A stretch of DNA of 64,000 bases from Rhodocollybia butyracea (lineage: Eukaryota > Basidiomycota > Agaricomycetes > Agaricales > Omphalotaceae), in assembly GCA_015501585.1 (NCBI GenBank), contig JADNRY010000201.1:1-64000 (forward strand). Direction: 5' to 3'. This document shows positions 22,616-33,519 of this stretch, one piece after another. Numbering within the stretch: the stretch's first letter is position 1; each line of letters opens with the position of its first letter. Both the position numbers and the translations under genes were made by a program. The notes under the pieces are model-generated. The model was not told where the DNA came from. It did not search any database and worked only from the letters and a program-made list of their open reading frames with translations.

Positions 22616-24240
22616 ATGGCCCTCACCGCAGCAGAGGTCGACAATGTTCGCCAAAGCTTGGCGGACTCGACTAACTTCTTTGTTTTCCCTCTCATTGCGG
22701 AAACGGTTCTCTGGGGTAAGGCTTCACAAATCCATCTTTACAATTTTTCGTTGTGGCTGACCTTCAGATATAGGCATCTTTACCGTCCTCATATGCACAT
22801 CGACCACTCTCCTCGTGTATGAACCTTCCTCTTTTTCAGTTTCATTCATGCCAACGTGCAGTTTGCCAACAGTTCTCGTGGTCTCCACGCGCGATCAAAG
22901 CAAGTCATGCTTGTCCTCACGCTGCTCATGTATGTGCTCTCGACCTTGGATTGGGCTATCGATGTCCGCCGGGTATGGACGGACCTGAAGATCTCCATTC
23001 CGGCTGAGCTTTTATCACCTGCCCGCGATGAATCAAGGCTCAATAGTACCAACGTGCTGCTGCGCATTATTCAGTCGATAACTAATAACATCTGCGTGGG
23101 TTCCATTCCCTCATTTAATTCTGTAGGCCGGATTTTATAATGTTGTATAATAGGTTATTATCAGTGACCTCGTGGTTTGCTGGAGAGTCTGTGTTGTCTA
23201 CGGATGGGATAGGCGTGTCCTCATGACGGCTATTGCGCTTATGCTTGCTCTTTTCAGTGAGTGGGGCTAAGCTCCTCTTCTTTATTCACTGTAGTTGATG
23301 CCAGTCCATTCTACTTCGAAGGCACTGTTTTCGTGTGCAACCTCACACAGATCGGTGTTGGATTTCCGACTGTAGTGCATCTGCATTCCTTAGCTCCTTC
23401 GCAGGTGTGTGGTTTTGTTTTGTTTCCTGAAGTTGCCACCTCTCAAAGTTTCACCCGCAGTTTCCAATTGATATCATAGCGCTCACTTTCTCCTCTTTGG
23501 TCAATGTCTGGGCTACAGGCATGGTTGCTTTACGAGCATGGTACGTCTCTACCTCTCGTTTTAAACTTAGATATGTATCATATTCATCGCTACTAGGAGA
23601 TCCCGACGGGAAATTCGGTTCCAATTGGCAAATGGCAGTCGTAAGTCATTTGCAGAGAACATTTTGACGTTGTTCATGGAGAGTGGTATCGTCTATACGG
23701 TCCTTTGGGTACGTATATTTCATGTTGGACAGATTTTATTCTGACCTCGTGTATGGCTATTAGATATTAAAAAGCGTCGTACTCATTGTCGTGCATACAT
23801 CTTATACCAACTATGCTGTCATGGTGATGAACCAAGCAATTGTGGGTACCTCTCCCATTCTCCCTTCCACTCTCTTGCGCCCAAGATTAAATTCACCTCA
23901 TGCTCATTTATCCGTATTCTAATCAACTGTGTTTTTTCAGGGAATGTACCCGACAATCATCCTGCTCCTTGTTGCTCTCCAGAAATCACATCTTGACCAC
24001 CAATTCTCATATGCTGCCTATGACTCCAAGTATGCTGTCCCAGAAAACCCCTTGCCCTTTGCTGCTGCACCGAATCCATCACAAGAATGGCATGTGGACA
24101 GCCGTAGAACTGGCACCACACATACAACTATGGACATTGTATATGAGCCTAGTAGCTCCTCAGGCTCGTCTGAATTGGCACTTGACAAAGAAACAAATGG
24201 AGCTACAGTACAGGAGGTGTATTTCAAAGAAGAGGTTTGA
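22616..24240 (+). CDS. Multi-pass membrane protein, Agaricomycete 7-TM-like family
   Basis: A putative seven-helix plasma-membrane protein, receptor-like by topology; ligand and function are unknown. Proposed exons: 22616-22715, 22774-22816, 22840-23095, 23154-23256, 23295-23354, 23480-23540, 23597-23708, 23764-23841, 23941-24240. These sum to 1,113 nt (370 residues) with all phases agreeing. Family marks are QVMLVLTLLMYVLSTLDW, ISDLVVCWRVCVVYGW, LVNVWATGMVALRAW, LFMESGIVYTVLW and GMYPTIILLLVAL. A soluble, Ser-rich cytoplasmic tail of about 70 residues follows. The exon 2/3 gap would be a 23-nt intron. If instead one T is missing from the T-run there, exons 2 and 3 are continuous. The donor at 23355 is also tentative, because it gives a 125-nt intron. 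Confidence 0.75.
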
Positions 24241-24790
24241 GTGAATCCGTAGGACAGGCATAGCTGATCATCATGCCAACGAGTCATTCATTTTAACTAA
24301 ATTTATATGTCCAACTGCTATCCAGTGCTCATGTCATCCTTGCCTCTCTTTTTCACTCTTGAACAGTAACTTCAGGTAATGCATACTTAGTTGCATTGTA
24401 GGCACCAATCCTGACTTGAAAGTTGAGATCATTGAGGCATTAATGTTGGAAATAGGGGTGTCTGCAGTTAGTCTGCAGGATTGTGGTGAGCCTATACAAT
24501 TGTTATCTACTTATACTAGGGCCTTGCTACACTTGTAAGCTCAAGCTTGGATGCTCTCCAATCTAAGATAACATTTGAGGGAAAGAAGGATTAAACTCAA
24601 AGTCAACTCAAGAGGATGACATTTGCTAAAGTCATGTTGCAAGTTGCAAAAGTTGTGCAGAAGTCAGACTTGTTGATCTGTTTAGCGTTGGCAATCCCTT
24701 TGAAAACAATTTGATGCAACAGACCATAAAGGATGGCAGAGGAATTGTCAGCACGTCAATCCAGTTTTGACACAGAAGATATAAGTGAAA
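24241..24790. other. Convergent intergenic spacer, nothing recognised
   Basis: Lies between the 3' ends of the plus-strand gene at 22616-24240 and the minus-strand gene at 24791-26264. Confidence 0.3.
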
Positions 24791-26264
24791 CTAGGTTTCC
24801 GTATATTGTGGGGGCACTTCAACAGTGATGTCCCCTGGATGTAAAAGACGTATTCCACTGTCTGTATATAGCCTGATATTCCGCACTATATGCCCCTGAG
24901 AGTCTCGCGCATCAAGTAGGGTCTTCCGTGGTGGGAAGAGTCGTTTAGCAAACCTCCCCAGCCTGTAAGTATACGACAAAACTGCGGTCTCAGCTCCATT
25001 TCCAACCTCAATGGGCATGGGAGGGTAAGGAGTGACTATACCGGCAGTGCAAGGACGCTTCCACCGTCCGCGAATCAGAATTATGGCTAAAAACAGCGTG
25101 ATGAGCCCAGATAGCCCTCCCAGTACACCTCCAACTACGGGCTTAATATCACTACTTCTGTTAGTTGTAGACAACTTTGCAGTATTTGTTTGGACAACAA
25201 AATAGCTGAGAGTAAGATACTGGGGGAAACTGGAAATATTGAAGTCTGCAGCAATTTCCAGAGAATGCGATGTTTCAGATAAACCCGAAACTGTGAATTG
25301 AGGCCAATTGTAGTGATCTGTAAAAATTTCCTGCACCACTGTGATTCGAAGGTAGGCTAGCAGGAAGAGTAAAGTAGCTGCTAGCATTCCCATCCATCGA
25401 GTACTCAGCAGTAGTGGCATTGAGGGCAAGAGTTTGATCAAGCCTCCAATTTTTTCCATACATAGTGGCGGATGTGCCTGTGGCCAGATGACATGTTCAG
25501 ATGGGCCGAAGTTTTGGAGGAAGTTTTATATCAGCGCACCATTGAAATTAAACTTCACTCTGGCACCGACTGTCTTTGTATAGTTAGAGCCAGTCATATG
25601 TATGTCCTGGATCCATGCCCCAGAGATGTTGTTATAAGAGAAAGTAGGGTCGCTATTATGAACTCTGAGCATTACCGCATCCAGGGGATCGGATGGCAAA
25701 GGCTGGTACTGTAGGCTATCCAGCCAAACTATAGAATCTCCGACAGCTGATTCGGGAATGGTGAAGGTGACATTGAGGGTATGTGGACGATGGTCACCGT
25801 AGAGTAGTTGACCGGAATCGCATGCGTAGTAGTTGGTTATTTGCAGAGGTGGAGTCCAGGAATAAACGGCGGTTGCCATAGAATTATTGTCCACCGTGCA
25901 TTTCCATGCCGGAGTTGAGGACGGGGAGCTACCGCTAGCGGCGACTACAACACGTATAAAGCTACCTACAAGCCCATAATTTAGGCTGAGTTTAGGGCAT
26001 TATACGAGACTGTTGATGTTTTTCCCACTCACCGGAAAAGTTGAAAGTAAAGAAGGAGCCATTTGTTCTAGTACCAGTGATTGTGTTATTGTACACCGGC
26101 CCTCCGAAGCCGGCTTGATTAAGAAGAACACCGTCTTGTAGTGAAAATGCAGACTGGGGCGAATACCGAATCGCAGGATCCGTGTCATCTACAATCACAA
26201 GTCGAGGAACGGCTGCATCTGGAGTCATTGGGAATGAAGACCAGAGCTCAGTAACGCCAAACAA
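24791..26264 (-). CDS. Single-pass surface protein with two beta-rich ectodomain repeats and PPQY tail
   Basis: Exons 26264-26033, 25965-25540, 25477-25337 and 25317-24791 join in phase (1,326 nt, 441 residues). The ectodomain has two units built on a V-x-D-x-D-P-x-x-x-Y motif: VIVDDTDPAIRY near residue 22, and RVHNSDPTFSY. Each is followed by a beta-rich segment ending in FNF[SN]G. Such repeats are frequent in mushroom membrane proteins and may bind carbohydrate (inference). A transmembrane helix GGVLGGLSGLITLFLAIILI is followed by a basic stop-transfer and a cytoplasmic tail that ends VPPQYTET. The PPxY fits a WW-domain ligand. No signal peptide is visible, so a 5' exon may be missing, or M at 26228 may be the start. 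The last two exons are separated by only 19 bases. Confidence 0.7.
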
Positions 26265-26974
26265 AGATCCACCAGGTTTTTATTGCACGCATGGCCGATT
26301 TCGGCTACATGGCAGCCTAGGTTCCACAACAGAACTAGATCAAGGTATCTTTGGCAAACAGAGTCGGGGCACATTTGGAGATTGAGCCATGCGATTCCTA
26401 CATCGTAAGTAGTCTAGAGACCGGCAACAGTGCTGAGATGATCATGATTTGAGCAACTTGACACAATGACGGTCAGAGCTTATTTTTAGGTGCAATTCAG
26501 AGCCCGAGAGCAATCTTGGATGTTTAAGTTGCCTCTTGTGAGTATCTATGTAGATCATCGTAGAATGGCTTGAAGACAGTAAGCCTCATCTTATCTTTAG
26601 ACATTACGCGATAGATGCGTAGCGGGTGCCAGCGGGCTTGGGAAGCGAAGTTGAAATGTATCGAGTTGGAAAATACTGAACACGGGTAGTCTTGGGTGAG
26701 GGAATACGGCAGGAACACTCGTTGAGCTCTGAGGGCAAAAACAGCTTGTATCAAAATCACGATATGATAATCTTGTTTGCGCAGTTTGATGCGGCTATCT
26801 CATGGTGACCTTACTCCAAGCGAACTGTACGATAATAAGATAAGATAAAAAGAAGAACCGGCTAAATACAAACAACCCAATCACTAACGCAAGCACCCAA
26901 TTGGAACGCCATGCACAATTTTTACCCGTTTAAACCAGTATGGCAGTACTTAGAACATGACTACGAAATGAAAC
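26265..26974. other. No recognisable gene
   Basis: A 78-codon minus frame (26524-26760) has no known motif. Otherwise this is spacer between two minus-strand membrane-protein genes. Confidence 0.3.
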
Positions 26975-27786
26975 TTAAGGCTGAGATTCATAGTCAGGCG
27001 GATGATCAGTCACAATTTCTTCCATTCTCTGGACCCGTTCTATTAGTTCAGATACCTGTTGACGTAGTGTATCCTCCTCTCCATGGACACTGCCTAATAG
27101 TGCTTCCCGTGTAATACGAAGCTCCTCTTGTGCAGCCATCCGAGCGCGCTCTCGTCCTAACATCCTTGATCGTTTTGATCTGATAGCTAGGCAATATGTT
27201 CACATTTGAAAGGCAATATACATCATAAAGGCCATAAGCTCACCTCGTATAGGACCAGTTGAAAATCGCCGAATCATTGACAAGGGGCCTGGCGCATCCG
27301 GCCTAGTATCAGGGTCACTAAAATCGCAGAATCAATATCTCGTAGGCTTGTCAGTCACTGATGTTTCTAAACAGTGCACTTACAATGGGGTTATAACCTC
27401 CTGAGCATTCTTCAACGGATGGAATTGCTTTCTCCGTCGCTTTCGAATCCACCAGCATGTGAGGAAGATCAAAAAAAGTAAACCAGCCCCCATGACTCCC
27501 CCTCCGATTGCTTTTGCTGTGGGACTAGACTGGGTAACACTTATACTGTTGGGTGAGGGTACTGGTGTGGACGAAGCTGATGGAGCATGACTTGGAAGGG
27601 GCACAGAAGGTGCGTTTTCTTGACTTGTAGATGTCGACAAGGTTGGTAATATAACGTTGCCAGATTGAAGTTGACAGTAGGTATAACCTTCCGAAGAAGT
27701 ACAGTCAACAAGTTGTCATATTTGATCTTAAACTACTTACCAATACGCACCGCTATTAGTAGGAGCTGTAGAACAGAGTAAGCCAT
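26975..27786 (-). CDS. PPxY-tail single-pass membrane protein, family copy 1 (intact)
   Basis: Exons 27786-27741, 27687-27384, 27317-27244 and 27186-26975 join in phase (636 nt, 211 residues). Order: signal peptide MAYSVLQLLLIAV; a short Cys-containing segment; a Ser/Thr/Pro stalk; the helix GGGVMGAGLLFLIFLTCWWI; a basic stop-transfer RKRRRK; a cytoplasmic tail with IRRFS and RSKRS patches; a coiled coil (VSELIERVQRMEE); and the C-terminal motif HPPDYESQP. Architecture resembles fungal cell-wall sensors of the Mid2/WSC kind, but sequence homology to those was not seen. PPxY motifs bind WW domains such as those of Rsp5/NEDD4 ubiquitin ligases (family knowledge), so turnover by ubiquitination is an inference. 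Relatives in this window are at 44.0, 52.2, 55.5 and 58.4 kb. Confidence 0.75.
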
Positions 27787-28300
27787 AGTGGGTTCCGGCA
27801 GAAGGAGGTAACAAAGGGTTGTTTGTGCAAGCTGTATACATATCTTGCCTATTATACTAGTGCAGCCGATTTCCCTCCGAACAAGTACATCTCTCAACAC
27901 ATACAAAACTCCTATAACTACGACTAGTCTAGCAGCCTACATCGTGGATATAGCACTTACTGAAGCTTTGTTTAAATGACCCGATTAGTAGATCACATCC
28001 TTCAAGTGATCATCTGCCGCAGGGATTATTGAGTACAATGAACCCTGTCTCGTGGAGATCTTATAGTACTCGCTCAAGACAGCTTCGTCTAGGAAGACGG
28101 GCATCTCCTCGGTACAATTGAATCCAGTGTTCACAGCCGTGTTGTATTGACGGAATTCATCCTGTCTATAACAAGATTGGGAAGAAGTAAATTATCTGCC
28201 GTGATGAAGGTACTTCACCAAGACAAAGGCGTTTCACCTTGTACTGGAACGCAATTCAACCAAACCGCACGTGATTTGGATACCCGAATTGCTCTTATTA
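27787..28300. other. Spacer, no gene seen
   Basis: Upstream of PPxY-family copy 1. It ends in TTA, the left target duplication of the MITE. Confidence 0.3.
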
Positions 28301-28731
28301 GGCCCTGTTCGGGAACCCGAGTTGCGATGAGTAGGGTTGAGTTGAGTTGGGTAGGGTCAAGTTTTTTGTCACATCAGGTGCTTGCCAGTGTTACATCCTA
28401 AAACAAGATTAGATTTTCTCATGACGAAGTTTTAAACGGCATCTTCCGGTATTTACTTAGCAAAGCTTTCCTCCTTGTACTGACATGTTTTTGACACAGA
28501 AAAGATGTCTAATAGGCTCTATTATTTCATATCCTCATTATCTGAACTTTTTTCTAGCAGAAATATATGAGCTCACCAAAGTACTACTGAAGGCTTCAGC
28601 GAGCGTTAATCTGGCGCTAATAGCTTAAATTTGCCGCTGATGACAAACAGGTCACTGCATCGTGACATTTTGCAACTCTACCCAACTCAACTCAACCCTA
28701 CTCATCACAACTCGGGTTCCCGAACAGGGCC
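28301..28731. mobile_element. Harbinger-like MITE, 431 bp
   Basis: Terminal inverted repeats of about 54 bp with one mismatch begin GGCCCTGTTCGGGAACCCGA. They contain a GGGTTGAGTTGAGTTGGGTA stretch. TTA flanks both ends (28298-28300 and 28732-28734). GGSCCTGTT-type ends with a 3-bp TTA/TAA duplication are typical of PIF/Harbinger. There is no coding capacity between the ends. Confidence 0.8.
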
Positions 28732-28734
28732 TTA

Positions 28735-29550
28735 TAGTAGTCTGATATGGATACGAACGCTCATATGGCACGCTTGTTTTTTTTCGTTCGGGCGATCTAG
28801 TACAAGCTTGCATCTTCTGCCACTTAGACAGGGGAAGATGTTGAATCCTGAAGCTTTAAATTTTGAAGAATACCATTTTGGCAGCCTTAAGCTCAGACCT
28901 TACCATAGTACTACAGCCGCTCCGTCTTGCAAACGTCCTTCTGCCGCTCTAGACAGTCGAAAAACTCCTATCCGCCTAACTCGGCAGCATTTCGGTGTGC
29001 TTGCCACAGTCCCAAGCAGAGCACCCCTCATGAGCATACATCCAGACTCGGACGCAGTTTATGCTATCCTGGAATCGGGTCTCATCATTCATAACTTATA
29101 TAAGGCTTCAATCATGCTTTGTCTAAGTGAGTTTCGAAGCATAGCTCCCTTCCAGGCTCCATCATCCGAGCTATTCACAAGGTAACCCTTCCATAGGCTT
29201 TCCCATCTTCTTGGGTTTCCACAGGCTTCTGCCTATTCCCTTCCTTCTTCACGACTTACCCGCTTACTTTAATTCTAAATAATCCCCGAGTTTGTCCACG
29301 CTGAAGTGATTGAAGTGATATGTGTCTGCATAACGGCATGCGAATGGGAACGAGACTTGTTCTTTTTGGATTCACGTTCGCTCCTACCGATCATTTTTAG
29401 TTTATTCTTCCGAATTCTGCCAAATGGCGGGGAAACATCATATCATACGCGGTTCATGGACTCTGTAGGGTAAACGTGTTGGAGAAGTGATAAGAGTTAA
29501 CCTGCCAATATAATTATAGCTACGCCTAATACGTCCAATATGAGAGTCGG
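28735..29550. other. No gene seen
   Basis: A plus-strand frame (to 29185) carries over from the MITE end and looks non-coding. A GCGGGG at about 29425 would fit a Cre1/CreA site in the upstream region of the cellulase gene, but single sites of this length are common by chance. Confidence 0.3.
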
Positions 29551-29827
29551 AGGGTATAAAAGAATATATAGACCACGATCCACCTCGACTCGGAAGAACC
29601 CCCATCGCTCCCACCGATCACTCTAATCGAGGGTTATTATGGGCACAAGACATATAGTTCGTTGCTCGTGCTTAATTTTCGGTCAAACACAGCTTGAGAA
29701 TGACCTCGGGGATATGAAACCTCGGTTGACAACAATGGAACAAATACCGAAGAAAAAGCGAGATTTAGCAGCTGCGCACTCGGAAGCGTTCAAGTGACGA
29801 AATCTTTCTCGATATCTCGAGAGTACA

Positions 29828-29833
29828 TATAAA
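29828..29833 (+). promoter_or_regulatory. TATA box of the GH45 gene
   Basis: TATAAA lies 56 bases upstream of the ATG at 29889. A second TATAAAA at about 29555 is too far upstream for this gene. Confidence 0.45.
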
Positions 29834-29888
29834 CGCATGAATGCTCTCAGTCAAATACACTATACACCTGTTCTTGGTTCCTGATACC

Positions 29889-31090
29889 ATGAAATCCTTA
29901 TTCTTTCTGAGTGCTATTGCCAGCTTGCGCGCTGTGAATGCGTACCTGCAAGTCCCCTCTGGAAACACGTCGTTCACGGAATACAGTGGATGCGCTACTC
30001 CAGGTAAGTTCCGAGGCTTGGTTCACATAGACAGCGCCGCTGATACGATACCTTTAATACCTCATCCGCATATCAGCCTGTGGAGTATCCGTCACGGGCT
30101 TCTCAGCAGCGGTAAACCAACTTACCTTCGGGTCGATTCCTGGACTCGGCGAAGGAGATGCCTGTGGTCGTTGCTTTAAACTGACGGGAGCCTCTGACCC
30201 GTTCTCCCCTGCTTTTGCAGGACCTTTTAATTCGATTATCGTGAAGGTGAGTACGAGTACCCTGGATAAAAAGTCCTTCATCACTGAGGCTGAAGTTGGT
30301 TTACTCTTAGGTGACAGACATGTGTCCTGCTGCAGGAAACGAAGTAAGGCCGCCGAGCTAGAGAAGACGAGTTGAGCCATTTTGACCTGACATATCATAG
30401 CAATGGTGTGGACAAACCGCCTCGGACCCTGGTAATCAATTCGGTCAGCCATTCCAGTGCGTATTTTCCTCATCCTGAACCATCATATGTACGACCTTAC
30501 CTGAGGCCTTATCGCCCCTCAGCTTCGATATCTGCGAAGATACGGGAGGAGCAGCTGCATTCTTTCCTTCAGGGCACACCGCACTTCTCGGCACATTCAC
30601 CGAGGTTGATTGCAGTGAATGGACTGGCTCAGATGGAGCGGGCGAGTTCAACGGATCCTGCATTGCCGGCGAATCAGCAGCGTTCTGGCCTGGAAACACA
30701 GCCTGTGGAAATCAGGGTACGTGTTGCAGAGTTGTTAGGTTAGAGTCGGTGCTAGGGTGTGAGCTAATGGTTTCGTTAATAATAATATAGGAACTTTTGG
30801 AGGAAACCCTACTACACCTGCAGGACTCCCGACTACACCTGTGGGCGGGTCCCCTACGACTTCCCCTACTACCGCCCCTATCACTTCCCCTACTTCCCCT
30901 CCAGTATCGTCACCCACGGGGACAGTTCCAGAGTTTGCCCAGTGCGGCGGAATAGGCTGGGCAGGAGGAACTGTGTGCCAGTCGCCATTCACATGTCAGG
31001 TACTGAATCCATATGTGAGTGCGCCGGTGTTTTTTCTTTTGGTGGTTGCTCATTCGAGGATACTGGAAACAGTTCAGTCAATGTCTGTGA
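29889..31090 (+). CDS. GH45 endoglucanase (subfamily C type) with C-terminal CBM1
   Basis: A secreted beta-1,4-endoglucanase that cuts amorphous cellulose. Exons 29889-30003, 30077-30246, 30311-30343, 30401-30456, 30523-30716, 30791-31014 and 31073-31090 join in phase (810 nt, 269 residues). The signal peptide is [18 protein letters not shown]. The catalytic domain has [32 protein letters not shown] and [17 protein letters not shown], the basidiomycete subfamily C signature known from Phanerochaete Cel45A. The Asp of HFDICED corresponds to the general acid there. A Pro/Thr linker (about residues 205-235) leads to a CBM1 ending [16 protein letters not shown]...CQVLNPYFSQCL. The last six codons sit on their own exon, which restores the conserved final Cys. 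The gene is intact. Confidence 0.93.
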
Positions 31091-31291
31091 GCGTGAATCG
31101 AAAAAACGTTGCTTACTTTGAAATAGTCAATGCGTATGTTTGTATGGCTAATAAAGTTGCGTGAGATACAGACCGAAGATAGGCTGGAGCTGCATACTCA
31201 ATCGTGGCACGATATTAAGAAACGAGATATTATGACCAGAGGGCGTACGCCGAGCGAGTTTCGAGACATACGCAGTTGGATTGTCCATATA

Positions 31292-32259
31292 TCATTCATC
31301 AATGCAAATTCCTGATATTAGGCCATTGAGGACGAAGCAAGTACAACTGCCTTGCTCATCGTGTACACCCATACTCTGACCATAGCGTTGAAGCCAAGTA
31401 CGCCAACCCCATCCGAACTCGGGACGAGTCTTCGCTGGGTGTCCCGTGAGTCTGGGCGACACTAAAGCGAGGACAAATAAACTCTTAGGCCGAGTACTCA
31501 AGACAAGATCTAAACTGATTGTGGGTGTACTCTTCAGCTCAAGTAACTCAAACGTTGACGTTTGCGACTCGACAAAGTTGTAAAGGCAGAAAGTTTCTGG
31601 GTTACGTACGGCGAAGGTCTGCGTTGAAGAAGCATCGAACACAGAGATGTTTTGTTGTCTATTCAGAACGATGACTGGCAAAGGTACCGGTAAGAGGTGA
31701 TGCAGATGAGCGAGATGTCGAGTGTTGGAGGAACAGAAAGCCGAGTTAAATCTGACTGGGCTGACCGGCGCAGTCGGCGAATGTCTGTAGTGAGAGGAAA
31801 TCCAGTGATCTATAGCCAGGCTTCGTTAGCTTTGGCGAGAGTATACATATCGAAAACGCATGGCCTTTACGTTATGACAAAAGTCATTTCCCTCTCTGAT
31901 AATCTGGTCTCTTTTCTATCCGTTATAACACCCAACGTCGGCAACTAATCCAACCCAACTGAGAGTCGCAGCCTTCGTGGACATAGAACCATTACCATAT
32001 CTGTTGCCAGCTCCATTACTGAATCAGGATCTGCATGGAGCGGCCATGGACACATTTTCCCGTGGATAGAGCGACTTGGAAAAAGAAAGCATCGGGTGTA
32101 CAGCAAAAGAAGTGAGAGACCTCCAGCCAAGCAGATGATAGCACAAAAGAACGAAATAGGCCGAGATGCACTACTTCTATTACGACTCCGAGTCCGTCCG
32201 ACGACATCAGCGAATCGTGGCCCGCAGATTCTTGACGTACTGAAAGAGCTCATGATCAC
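31292..32259 (-). CDS. Possible membrane-anchored protein of unknown family (model unresolved)
   Basis: A minus-strand start at 32259 opens a 104-codon frame. It has a basic N-terminus (RTRSRNRSS) and one hydrophobic helix (FFCAIICLAGGLSLLLLY), as in a type II membrane protein. A second long frame at 31681-31292 is rich in beta-type sequence (TFELLELKSTPTISLDLVL). The two could be exons of one gene, with a third piece around 31850-31690. Splice phases were not resolved, and no family is recognised. Treat it as a candidate only. Confidence 0.3.
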
Positions 32260-32437
32260 ACTGGACTAGCGCGGCAGGTCGTCGTAGAAGTGAGGTTGAA
32301 GTTAGGCGAAAAGCTTCTGGCGTTAGTTGATAGACGCTCTAGTGGAATCGCGGCTTACGGTCCGAGAAGCGCGATTCTTGAACACGTGAACACGTAACAA
32401 GGTTTGCTTCGATTCGCGTTTCTTGCTCTCAACTACG

Positions 32438-33409
32438 ATGCGCTGCCACACATGCAAAAAGGAATGCGAGAAACCCCAAAAGTGTTCAAAATGCCAAAAA
32501 ACAATGTAAAACTCCTCATAACTCATATATAGCCTCTCTGATTACAACTGATGTCTAGTTACTGCTCGTAAGTATATGCCACTCGTTCAAGAGTTTTATC
32601 TACGGCTGAGATTTTCGCGTCAGACGTGAATGCCAAACATTAGACTGGAAACAGCATAAGCGTAGCGTCTGCCTTAAGCCCGTTCTTGCCCACAAGACCG
32701 AGAAACTGCTAAACAAATTCAGCGGTCCAGGCTTTGCTCTAGGAGGACTCACTAGGATGGAAGACATGGCTTGGGCAGAACGGGTTCGTAGTCTCTACCA
32801 ACCCGTGTCTGCGATGGCTGCTTTGCTCTTTGGAACGAGTCCACCTTTGACCCGAACGAAGACGATAGTAACAGGCGTTGTGGACCACGCCGCGAAGGTA
32901 AAAGGTGTAACGACTGTGACTGGACTGTTTGTAGGGATTGTTTGGCTCCGGAGAATCAGGGTGAGTGTATGGCCTGGAATACCGCTTCCCAAAAACTTAT
33001 CCAATTTTTTTGCACAGACCGGAACATTTTGCAGGCCCCGACCGGGTCTTGTCGTTGCCCCAACGCCAACTTCGGCGTCCCTTACTGCACCATGACGACC
33101 TCCTATCTTCACGGAGACCAGAGGAAGCAATACACCGGTCCTCGACACCCCGAAATCTTTGGCAGTGGATACCCCGAATCTGCTTTCGACGATAAGCCTA
33201 AGAAGTGCAAGAATTGTGGAGAGATGAGGAGGTGCTTGAAGAAGGAGCATTGGACGGATTATGCACCTGAAGCGATGCTGAATATGGTTGAGCAGGCCGA
33301 GAAAGAGTCGGGCAAGCAAGAAGGCCGCCGAGTATGTTTGATCACAGTTCCTCATCGTTGCATCTTCGACGCTGATTTTTCTTTGTCTGGCAGTGAACAC
33401 AGCCTCTGA
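32438..33409 (+). CDS. MYND-type zinc-finger protein
   Basis: The N-terminus is a MYND finger, a zinc-binding protein-interaction module: CHTC, then CSKC, then YCSREC, and QHKRSVC. It is assembled from exon 1 (32438-32505), a 9-nt microexon (32559-32567, giving the YCS part) and an exon starting at 32624, all in phase. Further on come a second Cys-rich block (CDGC...CGPRREGKRCNDCDWTVCRDC, ending 32960) and an exon from 33018 with CRCPNANFG and KKCKNCGEMRRC. The join between the MYND exon and the second block needs a frame change near 32790 that I could not settle. A 55-nt intron from about 32785, or an error, are the options. The end is either in the intron-like stretch after 33330 or at 33409. 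Confidence 0.7.
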
Positions 33410-33519
33410 GTCTCCTGTGCTACAGAGCGACGCGAAATGTTACTTGCAGAAAATGATACTTACATCCATACAAAATTGATACTCAAATTTCTCTTTATAC
33501 GATACTAGTCTCTCGAAAC

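Noticed and set aside
27787..27860. Alternative reading of the PPxY copy 1 start (CTNNPLLPPSAGTHYGLLC frame)
   Set aside because: It needs an intron without a usable acceptor. The model starting at 27786 gives a signal peptide and in-phase GT-AG introns, as in copies 4 and 5.
32795..33400. 201-codon minus-strand frame
   Set aside because: It is antisense to the MYND gene, whose plus-strand Cys clusters and splice sites are convincing.
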